This document shows positions 46,602-55,514 of a stretch of DNA of 64,000 nucleotides, one piece after another. Source of the stretch: Heliocidaris erythrogramma. Taxonomy: Eukaryota > Echinodermata > Echinoidea > Camarodonta > Echinometridae. Below the pieces are notes generated by a model. It saw nothing but the letters and a program-made list of their open reading frames with translations. It was not told the DNA's origin and searched no databases. The position numbers and the translations under genes were made by a program. The DNA lies in assembly GCA_025617745.1 (NCBI GenBank), contig CM046861.1, positions 14,128,283-14,192,282 on the forward strand, given 5' to 3'. Position 1 is the stretch's first letter; every line of letters starts with the position of its first letter.

Positions 46602-46947
46602 ACTAATAATAATAGCTGTTTCTTTTATAGCGCCTTACCAGTTACAATGTAACCTACCAAAGCGCTTACAGCATTATTACCCCGGTCACTGGATTAATTT
46701 GCGATTCTGCACATTCTCCACTCCACCTCTGGGGAGCATTCCAGCCAGCCGCCTGTTTCCAAGCGCGCATATGCTAATCCAACCACAATGACGTTCGCAT
46801 CCTCCCGGGTATCCATTTAACACCTGGGTGGAGAGGAGCAATGTAGATAAAACGCCTTGCTCATTGCATAAGTGCCGTGCCGGGGTTCGAACCCACGACC
46901 TTTGCATTCCCAGTCAAGTGATTGAACCACTTGACTACGACACCTCT
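46602..46947 (-). mobile_element. tRNA-derived SINE, copy E
   Basis: On the minus strand the head AGAGGTGTCGTAGTCAAGTG carries an A box TAGTCAAGTGG and a B box GGGTTCGAACCC. The body and GTAAGCGCTTTGG-like 3' region match copies B and C, and an (ATT)n tail lies at about 46602-46612. The head is the best-preserved tRNA-like one in this family. An A-run of about 28 follows at 46952. Confidence 0.85.
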
Positions 46948-46948
46948 A

Positions 46949-46950
<2 letters not shown>

Positions 46951-46980
<30 letters not shown>
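46951..46980. repeat. A-run
   Basis: About 29 consecutive A directly outside the SINE head, so on the wrong side to be its tail. Confidence 0.9.
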
Positions 46981-46981
<1 letters not shown>

Positions 46982-47266
46982 TTTGGTTTTGAAGAGGAGA
47001 AATAATGCACTAAATTACATGTTAACAATGATCATAAGGAAATACTGAGCAAAACAAAACATCTGTATTTAGGGAAATAAAGAAAATATAATATCTCATT
47101 ATAAGAGAATTCGATTCAATCTTTTTTGTATGAAGAAAACTGAGAGAAGTGTAAGCGTACCCTGAGGAATATAAAAGTTGGAATTCAATGCATTACCAAT
47201 GTCTTCTCTGGAATTCATTCATTGTATCTCTCTTCATGCTTTTCCAACACGCGGTTATGAAATATC

Positions 47267-47308
<42 letters not shown>

Positions 47309-47457
47309 GACTAATGGGTACATTAGGAGGACAGTTTTTGTTCTTTTTCTTTGTTCAACTGTCGACATAATGTACCAACTGTCTACCTAATGTAGGGGTC
47401 GCTATTATGACGGAATAAACTGCATTGTTAGGTGTCGACTTAATGTACCCGTTAGTC
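47309..47457 (+). repeat. Core-and-word element, copy 5 (best bounded)
   Basis: The ends are GACTAATGGGTACATTA and inverted GACTAACGGGTACATTA, so the unit has 17-base terminal inverted repeats with one mismatch. It lies within TA repeats on both sides. The core is TGACGGAATAAA at 47408-47419, followed by GCATTGTTAGG. The word is (TC)GACWTAATGTACC, occurring as GTCGACATAATGTACC, GTCTACCTAATGTAGG and GTCGACTTAATGTACC. 149 bases; non-coding. Confidence 0.8.
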
Positions 47458-47459
47458 AA

Positions 47460-47511
<52 letters not shown>

Positions 47512-47630
47512 TGATATATATTATAAGAGAATTCGATTCAATCTTTTTTTGTAAGAAGAAAACTGAGAGAAGTGTAAGCGTACATAGTAACCAAGTGAGT
47601 CATATATATATATATATATATATACAGTTC

Positions 47631-47665
47631 ATTACCCTGAGGAAGATCCGTGAGGATCGAAAATT
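47631..47665 (+). ncRNA. Hammerhead-core-like hairpin, locus 2
   Basis: CTGAGGA (47637-47643), one A, stem GATCC-GTGA-GGATC (47645-47658) and GAAA (47659-47662). Same order and same extra A as at 16251-16290, although the stem sequences differ, which points to conserved structure. Stems I and III are not convincing. Tentative. Confidence 0.25.
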
Positions 47666-47776
47666 TGGTGAAAATAAATATAAAAGTTGGAATTCAATGC
47701 ATTACCAATGTCTTCTCTGGAATTCATTAATTGTTTCTCTCTCTATATACAGTATATATATATATATATATTAAAT

Positions 47777-48103
47777 ATCATAATTGATAGGATTGAAGTA
47801 AATTGAATATATCATAAAGAAATGTGAGAAAATTACAATGCCCCGACCGGGATTCGAACCCGGGACCCTGGATTACATGACCAGTGCTCTACCAACTGAG
47901 CTATCCGGGCTCCCGTCGAAGCAAAGTAACAATCTCACATATAGCCCCTCTCTTTCCATCAAGCGTAGGGGGTACATCCATACCAATTCCATGGGTACGC
48001 TATATAATGGCCTACCAATGAGACAGGTCTTCCCTCTAAAGTTGGGCAAATCCATGCCAACGAATTTCTATAGAGGACAATTTAAATTCGTAATTAAATA
48101 TCA
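47777..48103 (-). repeat. tRNA-Thr-like tandem repeat, unit 1
   Basis: A unit of about 327 bases, tandemly repeated once more downstream. It contains a tRNA-like gene on the minus strand at 47839-47910 and a spacer with GTAGGGGGTACATCCATACC. The plus-strand frame reads MPRPGFEPGTLDYMTSALP, which is a translation of the tRNA complement rather than a gene. Confidence 0.8.
47839..47910 (-). tRNA. tRNA-Thr(TGT)-like sequence, probably pseudogene
   Basis: 72 bases fold as a cloverleaf: acceptor GCCCGGA/TCGGGGC (one mismatch), D arm GCTC-AGTTGGTA-GAGC, anticodon arm CTGGT-CATGTAA-TCCAG and T arm CCGGG-TTCGAAT-CCCGG. The anticodon position is TGT (Thr). Position 33 is A instead of the invariant T, and the last anticodon-stem pair is T-T, so it is probably not a working tRNA. 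A box TAGCTCAGTTGG and B box GGTTCGAATCC are intact, so Pol III transcription is possible. It may be the head of a SINE-like unit. Confidence 0.6.
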
Positions 48104-48370
48104 TAATTGATAGGATTGAAGTAAATTGAATATAATTATCATAAAGAAATGTGAGAAAGTTACAATGCCCCGACCGGGATTCGAACCCGGGACCCTGGAT
48201 TACATGACCAGTGCTCCATCAACTGAGCTATCCGGGCTCCCGTCGAAGCAAAGTAACAATCTCACATATAGCCCCTCTCTTTCCATCGAGTGTAGGGGGT
48301 ACATCCATACCAATTCCATGCGTACGCTATAAGATGGCTTACCAATGAGACAGGTCTTCTCTCTAAAGTC
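48104..48370 (-). repeat. tRNA-Thr-like tandem repeat, unit 2 (truncated)
   Basis: A second copy in the same orientation, with a few substitutions, ending at CTCTCTAAAGTC. There it is replaced by GC-rich sequence. Confidence 0.8.
48166..48237 (-). tRNA. tRNA-Thr(TGT)-like sequence, second copy
   Basis: Same cloverleaf as 47839-47910 with two changes in the D loop (AGTTGATG instead of AGTTGGTA). It keeps the A33 and T-T defects. Both copies carrying the same defects means the unit was duplicated after they arose. Confidence 0.6.
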
Positions 48371-48780
48371 AAATTGGGTCGTTCGAGTATCTTAGGGAGC
48401 CCGTGCGGCGGCCGCGCAGCTCTGCCGACCTCAGTCCAAATGGTCTAAAATCGTCGGATTGCCACCCGATTATCGATCGAATGTTTTCCGATGCCCGAGC
48501 GATCTCCGGGCGACCTGTTTACGAGCTCTGCGACCTCAAAATTCGCCGTTGGAAAAAGCGCTGAATTGTAAGCAGGTTGGGTGTCCTGCGGATGTCGGCC
48601 GAACCCTAAAAAAACGCGGCGGAGCCCGCAGTGATCGAGCAGACACCGGCCGCATTCCGGCCGTATTCCGGCCGAAAAGTTGCCTCGATCCCCATGACGC
48701 AATTGAGCTCCAATGCCAATTTGAGCTCACAGAGAAGTCGGGCGGGCTCCGTTTGGGATATGTGATGGCCCCTTTATGAG
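48371..48780. other. GC-rich island with short repeats
   Basis: About 400 bases clearly richer in G, C and CpG than the neighbours. GGCCG repeats (GCATTCCGGCCGTATTCCGG at about 48651) and opposing GGGAGCCCG and CGGGCTCC near the two ends suggest a fold-back element. Both strands are open, but with no recognisable protein, so I do not call a gene. Confidence 0.5.
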
Positions 48781-49680
48781 TTTATTTATTCTGAGCTGAT
48801 TTCTGATCACAAACTAATGGGATTTCTCCATGGGCGTATGAGGCGGGGGCTGCTGGGGCTGCAGCCCCCTAGAAGCAGGTTTGAAATTGGGGGCAACTCT
48901 CACCTCATATTCGGGCTGCGAAATGGTCTGTTTACATTTTTCACATGTTAATTTTGATGACGAATTTACATTGTAATAAAAATAAAACGTCAAAATATTT
49001 GCTCGCTTGCCTTACTCTCTCGCAAAATCTAAAAACTTAAAATATATTCTGGCACAAAACGTCAAACACTTCCACCCCCTTGCCCCCGACCGCCTCCCCA
49101 TGACGCAATTGGGCTCCAAAAAGCCTATGGATAGGAGAGAAGTAACAAACAATAACTGATCTCTACGGAAAAAACCCAAATCAATGTGGGATTGCAAGTA
49201 TAACAAACGTAGCTGGCGCAATTATAGTTTGTTTGATTTGCTCCATCTATCTACCGACGATTTGCTCTCATTTATTCCAAATGCAGCTAGCCTTAAACTC
49301 AAAGCTTCCTCACAGAATTATAAAATCACTGTTATGACTACATTGGCCGGAGTGATACTTTGCCAATGTTTTTATGTTCTCAGTTTCCATTAAAAAAATC
49401 AAACTATTACACAGGTGTGTAACCCAAGTAGTAAAAACAAACAAACAAGTATTATTGGAACACATCTTCCTAGAGCATATGTTTTAAGCTTACCACAGAA
49501 TCATTCCATTTTTGCTCTTTTATTACGACAGAATGTTTAATAGAACAGTGAAGTTCTGCAGTATCATATAACTTTAAAAACTAGTTTAGTATCAGGCGAG
49601 GGAGCGTGGCGACCTAGCGAAACAAATGCTTTCATAATATTAAAATTTGCATTCAATCGAAAACTATAGATCTATTCCAG
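48781..49680. other. Spacer
   Basis: CCCCATGACGCAATTG occurs here at about 49097 and at about 48691 in the GC-rich island, so part of this is repeat-derived. No gene recognised. Confidence 0.4.
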
Positions 49681-50020
49681 ACTGCGGGAGTAGATGTATA
49701 GTTGTATAGTTTCCTGTGTTCTAATTGGTTAAAACTATACATCTACTTGAAAATTATACATATATTCCAGAATGCGGGAGTAGATGTATAGTTATATAGT
49801 TTCCTGTGTTCTGATTGGTTAAAACTATACATCTACTCTACAGCGGTACGGATGTATAGTTGCACGTAATTATGGCACTTTGGCCCGCTTACTATGCAAC
49901 TATACAACTATACATGCGTAGCTCCTAACAGTTGCACAGTTGTATAGTTTCCTGTATTCTGATTGGTTAAAACTATACATCTACTCGACGGTTGTATAGT
50001 TGTATAATTGGGTATATTTA
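49681..50020. repeat. Word cluster TGTATAGTT with CTGATTGGTT core
   Basis: AACTATACATCTAC and its inverse GTAGATGTATAGTT occur about ten times. TTTCCTGTGTTCTGATTGGTT lies three times between inverted words (about 49710, 49800 and 49948). The CTGATTGG core matches that of the palindromic elements at 8197 and 44601. Confidence 0.7.
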
Positions 50021-50038
50021 TGTCGTTCTTCGCCCGTC

Positions 50039-50192
50039 ATACCGGTGTCAGGTGAACCTGATTGAGGACTTTGTAGATGTAGATTCCGTAGCTCTCCTTC
50101 CTTTTCCTGCGCCTCTTCTTGCCACCGCTGGGGCGAGGGGCCTTGACTGCTTTCTTGGAGCCTTTCTTAGCGACTTGACCTGTTGGAGCCAC
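50039..50192 (-). pseudogene. Histone H2B 5' fragment
   Basis: H2B is a nucleosome core histone. The minus strand encodes [18 protein letters not shown], then [17 protein letters not shown], the H2B N-terminal tail and start of helix 1. The start codon is GTG instead of ATG. In the last codons one base is missing from the CACCCTGACACC-type sequence, causing a frameshift, and similarity stops within about 10 bases. About 50 of the roughly 123 codons remain. The tail resembles sea urchin H2B more than vertebrate H2B. It lies next to the 3' end of an antisense LINE and is probably a retro- or rearrangement-derived fragment. Confidence 0.9.
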
Positions 50193-50404
50193 GATGAGAT
50201 GAAGTTTTCTGGTGTGGAGAGTAGAGCGAAACGAGTACGCCAAGCAATGCTTTTGATACTAAGGTATATTATCAGGTATCCTCGTAATAAACCGAAATTT
50301 TCAAAAACGTTGGACGTTCATTATACCAATGAAAGCACCAATAACTATAATGAGTGGTGTCATTCATTCAGTTCAACAGCTTCTTGTCATAAAAAAAGTT
50401 TGTG

Positions 50405-52530
50405 AATAAACAAGTAAATTTCATCGAGTAATGTATTTGAATCAATATAAGCGATATTCACTTAAAAGTTTTCTGCAGATAGCAGAACCTTCAAGTTGGT
50501 TCCATACTCTAATTCCCGAAAGCAAAGGTCTGTGTTTGTATGTGTCCGTCCTAAAGTTTGGTACACACAAGACATCTTTTTTCAGCTTGTCGTGTACTGT
50601 AGCCATGTAATACACTAACACGACTTTAAAAATCTCTCTTTAAGTATGTGGGTGCCATAGCATGTATACACTTTTACATCATCACTGCACGTCCAAACTG
50701 GAAACGTGTCTGAATAGGCATCCATCCTAGACGCGTGAACATGTCACTGGAAGAAATCCTTCTCCCAACACTACACGGGCAGCTCGTTTTTTAACCTTTT
50801 GTAATTTAATTGTTTGTCTTTAAAATCGTCCAGACCAGACCGAGGAGCAATAATCAAATTGAGGTAGAACAATGGCATTATAAAGAAGTTTAAGAGATCG
50901 TGTAGGGACATAGTTTTAGCACACTTAATCACACTGATATTTTTTGCGTAGTTTTGATAATTTTTTTTCAACATGTTCAGTCCAGCGTAACTCTTCGTCA
51001 ATCAGAAAACCCAGGCATTTTGCCACTTTTACTCTTTTCAAAATGCTTCCTTTTAGAGTGACAGAAAAATCATCTACACTATTAACAACCGATGTTGATT
51101 CTACTAGGCATGACGTTTGTCTTGTCAGCATTAAGGACAACGGTTTTTAGTGACCCATGCAAATATATTTTCCATACCGCTGGTTAGTTTTTCTTCTACT
51201 TCTTTAACGTTGCTTCCGCTGACTGTTAGAGTCATGTCGTCTGAGTACATATCAACAATGCCAACATCAATACATTTAGGCAAACTATTTATATATAAAG
51301 AAAACAGAAGTGGCCCTAAAATTGAACCTTGCGGGACTCCCATGATAACTTTTAAGGAATTAGATCTTTCCATTTTAAAACAAACCGACTGTTCTCGGAT
51401 GAACAAATACGATTTAAACCACTGAACACTGTGATCAGTACATCCGGATCCAACAGAACAGAATATCATGATCGACTGTATCAAACGCTTTGCGCAGATC
51501 AATAAAAGGAACAAATGTTAGCTTATTGTTATCAATGTTGGAAGACCACTGATCTACAAGTTTCATTAGAGCTGTTGCAGTAGAGTGCAAAGGACGAAAT
51601 CCAGACTGGTTAGGATATAATACAGTGTATATCATTTTCGTCAAGAAAGTCAGAAAATTGTTTGTGTACTGCTTTTTCTAAGATTTTACTCACAATACCG
51701 ATATTGGTCTGTAGTTACTTGAGTGGACATATCACCAGTCTTGTATATTGGAATTACCCTTCCTTTTTTCCAGCCTCTTGGTACATGTCCTCTGGATAAG
51801 ACATGTCAACGAGTCCAAAATAATATATTTTGCCATTTTTTAAAAGGCGACAACTTACTCCATCATCTCTTGTTGCCTAATCATTACCCATATTTTCAAT
51901 TTCTTTTAAAATAAAGGCACTCTTCACTGGCTGTAAATCGAATTCACATTTAGTATTAGTGAATTCATTGTGGTCTAAGATTACTTCAGAATGCTTTGAG
52001 ATACCATAATATTACTAGCACATGTAATGAAGTAATCATTAAAGCTCTGCGCAATGTGCTTCTATATTACATGGTAAGACCTGATTGATACCCCTCCACC
52101 TGACCTTTCTGCTATTTCCGTTACCATCATTTATTTGGGTATCATTTGATATTTTCTTTTTTCCTTTCTCAAAAGATGATTCACCTTGTTCTTTAGTTCT
52201 TTGTTCTTTTTCCATGATGAGTTATCAGCCCTGCTCAATGCAATATCATGGGCATGAACTCTTTTGTGCATCGCTTCAATAATCTCCTCATTAATTCAAG
52301 GGCACTGCATTTTTGCGAATTCTATACTCGCAAAGCGGTATATGTTTGTTTATTAACAATATTCATAAAGAAAACAGGCCATGTTTCCCATGCGATGTCA
52401 ATATCGATTAGTGAAACATGTTCGCCATGGTACCTTTTGTAAGTCAGATAAAAAAAAAAGAAATCATTGACAATGAGGTTTTTAAATAAGCGAAACTTAG
52501 TAGACTCGCCCTCATTATTATATTTCAATA
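50405..52530 (-). mobile_element. CR1/Jockey-group-like LINE, 5'-truncated and decayed
   Basis: On the minus strand, from 52530 down: a linker with IAWETWPVFFMNIVNKQT; a segment NEEIIEAMHKRVHAHDI and WKKNKELKNKVNHLLRKEKR; reverse-transcriptase motifs RVIPIYKTGD, YRPIS, NQSGFRPLHSTATALMKLVD, IDLRKAFDTVDHD, VPQGSILGPLLFSLYINSLP and MYSDDMTL; then a C-terminal part with MAPTYLKERF-like sequence to about 50405. The endonuclease is absent. The catalytic YADD is YSDD, and at least four frameshifts or stops are present. The clade is uncertain. Confidence 0.85.
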
Positions 52531-52625
52531 TAATTTATATTATATTATATTATATTATATCATATTATATTATATTACACAAGTATATCCTATTATATAA
52601 AAGTCTCTTATTTTATATTACATTA
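52530..52625. repeat. (TTATA)n microsatellite
   Basis: TATAT/TTATA pentamer repeats directly at the truncated 5' end of the LINE. Confidence 0.8.
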
Positions 52626-52807
52626 CATTGTATTATGTTAAACAGAAAAGTACATAGCAGACAGGTTGTCTTCATATAGATAAGTTGCGGCTAGGGTGAC
52701 TTACTACATACGGTATAGGCTATATTATATACACAGGCCTAAATGAAGGAGTAACTCCTTGGTCTTAATATATAATTTGAACTACCGTATATCGACCTAT
52801 AATTATC

Positions 52808-53345
52808 TATGCATGTGGCCTATGATGATTATCCTTATCTCAATTGTTTACTATATAAACATCAGATAATTCCAACTAACAATTCCAATTCCAACTAATA
52901 AAATGCAAACACTCGGGCAAACACAATATGACTAAAGACAGTAGATATAACATGAGCGACTCGGAATAAATAATTAAGAGAATATGTTGATTTCTTGTAA
53001 AGGTTAAATATCATCTGTGAGATTTCCCATTCGTTTTGTTCCCAACCGGAAGAATATCATATAGCAGCGATTTTCTATGAAAATATAACTGCAAATGGTT
53101 CACAAATAACGAAAAAAAACCTATAATGCCCAGATGATTGTGTCACACAATCATCTGGCATTATGGGACTGAGTCCCATATATACATATCCGTGTCCTAT
53201 GCTACATTATTGGTGATTCTCAGCATGTATAACAGTGGCGGATCTACGGGGGGGGGGGGGGGGGGTTAGGGGGTTTAACCCCCCCCCCCCTTGGGCTGCC
53301 AAGTAAAATATAATGTGCATAGAAAAACGCCATCATAATAATGAT
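52808..53345. repeat. Tandem duplication, copy 1
   Basis: It begins ATGCATGTGGCCTATGATG and ends after a G-run and C-run within GTGGCGGATCTACGGG. It contains a palindrome CAGATGATTGTGTCACACAATC onward at 53133-53159, in which one arm is the inverse of the other apart from a one-base spacer. Confidence 0.8.
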
Positions 53346-53351
53346 GGCGGC

Positions 53352-53680
53352 ATATGCATGTGGCCTATGATGTTTAGCCTTATCTCAAGTGTGCACTATA
53401 TAAACATCAGATAATTCCAACTAACAGTATGATAAAATGCAAACACTCAGGCAAACACTATATGACTAAAGACAGTAGATCTGTCCACAAATAACGAAAA
53501 AATCCCTATAATGCCAGATGATTGTGTAGTCCCATATGAATATACATATCCGTGTCCTATGCTACATTCTTGGTGATTCTCAGCATGTATAACAGTGGCG
53601 GATTTACGGGGGGGGGGGGGGGGGGGTTAGGGGGGCTGCCACGTAGAGAAAAAACGCCATCATAATTATGTCCAGACCTA
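53352..53680. repeat. Tandem duplication, copy 2 (shortened)
   Basis: Repeats copy 1 from GCATGTGGCCTATGATG onward but lacks about 150 bases and also the second arm of the palindrome: CAGATGATTGTGT is followed at once by AGTCCC. The G-run and GTGGCGGAT motif are kept. Confidence 0.8.
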
Positions 53681-53814
53681 TACGCGGCTCGCGGACATCG
53701 CCGCTTCGTGGCTTGTGGACGATGCTCCGCATCGTCGTTGGGTCAACCTCCCCCCCCCCCCCCTTGGAAAAAAGCTAGATCCGCCCCTGTATAAGATTAA
53801 CTTTGAAATAGACT

Positions 53815-53905
53815 GACGCTTCCAAAACCTTAAAAAAAAAACCACAATTGTTCCTGTCATGATAACTCCCAGACAGTTTCTTTCACGGAGAAATGTAATG
53901 ACTAG
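53815..53905. mobile_element. Fragment of the 17047-type TTAA element
   Basis: ACGCTTCCAAAACCTT, then CCAGACAGTTTCTTTCACGG and AATGTAATGACTAGTACTCAA match the right part of 17047-17433. It lies just upstream of the oxidoreductase exon 1. Confidence 0.5.
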
Positions 53906-54011
53906 TACTCAACAGCATATTTAAGCTGTGAGAACACCATCGCTCCTTGATTACACAAAGGTGTTATCACAGAACTCCTTGATTACGCCAATTAAGGAAT
54001 GCTTGTCATGC

Positions 54012-54165
54012 ATGAATTTAACAAGAACAATCTGTGCTCACGTACTCCTTGACAATAAGTCCCAGCACTACTCATGCTTCTCACACAACGAGAAGCTGTT
54101 TCGAGCAGTCAAGCAGTGGATGTGCGAAATGGAGGGTTTGTTGAAAGCTGTCTTCGTCCTCACAG
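54012..54165 (+). CDS. Membrane-anchored FAD-dependent oxidoreductase, exon 1
   Basis: First coding exon of a gene continued at 60915-61031 and 62275-62430. The exon ends ACAG|GTAAAT in phase 1. The frame is open from an in-frame stop at 53922. Possible starts are ATG 54012 (used here), 54120 or 54129. The last two give MCEMEGLLKAVFVLT or MEGLLKAVFVLT, a short cytosolic tail before a hydrophobic segment, and may be more likely. Joined to exon 2 the segment becomes LLKAVFVLTVAVIFLMYLG, one transmembrane signal anchor. The enzyme would probably act tethered to ER or another membrane; substrate unknown. The 5' region lies near repeat sequence, so the exact start and promoter are unclear. Confidence 0.7.
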
Positions 54166-54489
54166 GTAAATATTCTCGGTTGCCTGCCACACATTGTGTT
54201 ATTTCTTAGCATTACAGTAGCCTAATATATTCCTAGATATTGTAATAGTATAGGGATATAGAGCGGCGTTAGGTTATTATGAAAAAGTGAGACAAGGGAT
54301 TGAACATGTGTGGCATCACTGGCATGCCAGCAATAAATGCAGGGCGTCAAGTATACGGTACGAGTATATGAATCAAGTACATGCACATTGTGTATGAAAC
54401 ATGTGATTTACGGCTCCGCCTGCGTGATGGACGTAGTCTAGTTCTGGACGTATATGTAATTATTTGTCCGGAAAACCCCGTGTGCGTGC

Positions 54490-54560
54490 ACTCATCGTAT
54501 GACAAAGACAATGACAACGATAACGACAATGACTCTGACAATGACAATGATATTTTATTT
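54490..54560. repeat. (GACAAT)n repeat in intron 1
   Basis: GACAAT/GACAAC hexamers, imperfect, about ten units. Confidence 0.8.
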
Positions 54561-54886
54561 CTTGAACATATAGAACCATGAACGGTTTAAAGTCCACTGA
54601 TTCACTCCCCGTCCACAACTAGAATATATAGTTTATAGACGTACTAGTATGCAGATACAGACCTTGTCCAACAAAAGTACGTGACCCATGGTCTGAATAT
54701 CCGGGCTGAAGATTATTCTTATATTATAATAAGCTCAAGCTAGCATGCGCTTAGTGCGCTTTATTTATATTTGACAAACTGTCATTTTGCAGGATTAGGT
54801 TTTACTCAATACATATTGTGTTTCATTTAAGTTTTAAATAAGAGTCTGTTTTGCGGACTAGGGACGGCCGATACATATATAGTAAC

Positions 54887-54919
54887 CACAGAACTCCTAA
54901 AGTCTTTAGGAGTTCTGTG
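54887..54919. repeat. 16-base perfect hairpin
   Basis: CACAGAACTCCTAAAG, one base, then its exact inverse. The word AACTCCT recurs at 53972 and as ATAACTCCTTGG at 55086 and 55209, so this may be part of a word-type repeat within intron 1. Confidence 0.85.
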
Positions 54920-55242
54920 ATAGTAACTCTATGGGTCGATGATAGTCACGAGCTTGATGGCTAGTCTGCGGGCACAGACGATAAAATTCCATATAGCCTT
55001 AGGCCCAGCCTAATTCTGTTGGTCTCTGGTTTAATATACAAGACTCTTTGGTTATACCATGGAGATGGGAGAGTTATCATTCTGTGATAACTCCTTGGTT
55101 ATACCCATATGTTATACCAAACAAGAGCAGCTGCGCGGCTAGGAGTGCAGTGAGAGTGAAGACCACTTTTACACTTTTACGCGTACGTCCGACCAATGAG
55201 TTATCTGTGATAACTCCTTGGTCCGACTGACAATAAGGATAA

Positions 55243-55286
55243 GAATCCATCGATTAGTTTGCAGGTACAAACTAATCGATGGATTC
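55243..55286. repeat. 19-base perfect hairpin
   Basis: GAATCCATCGATTAGTTTG, six bases, then its exact inverse. Intron 1 of the oxidoreductase gene. Confidence 0.85.
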
Positions 55287-55514
55287 TCCTGTTTAGAAAT
55301 GTTAGTCGTGTGACCAGTCGTTTGGCAGAATTAAGTTTAAGTCTGTCTAGGGCACGAATTTCGGGGGAGAGGATGGTGGTTGGATATGGGGAATAAGGCT
55401 CGTTTAATCATCCTCTGCAAGTATCACTTTCACAAGGATACATCTTCAAGTAGTCCAAAGTTCAATCTTGTTTTTTTAATTCATTCCCATACTTTTCTGG
55501 CCCTTTCTAATTGT

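Larger units (their letters stand above)
47098..47740. repeat. Direct duplication around the core-and-word element
   Basis: 47098-47240 and 47519-47740 are direct copies (AGAATTCGATTCAATC, AACTGAGAGAAGTGTAAGCG, TTGGAATTCAATGCATTACC). The left copy lacks the internal TA repeat and hairpin present in the right copy. Between them lies the core-and-word element framed by TA repeats. Confidence 0.8.

Noticed and set aside
47838-48110. Open frame MPRPGFEPGTLDYMTSALP onward
   Set aside because: It is the complement of a tRNA-like gene and its spacer, repeated in tandem; such peptides are typical false predictions.
48459-48779. 106-codon frame in the GC-rich island
   Set aside because: Open on several frames and strands, no recognisable motif, and the sequence has repeat structure.
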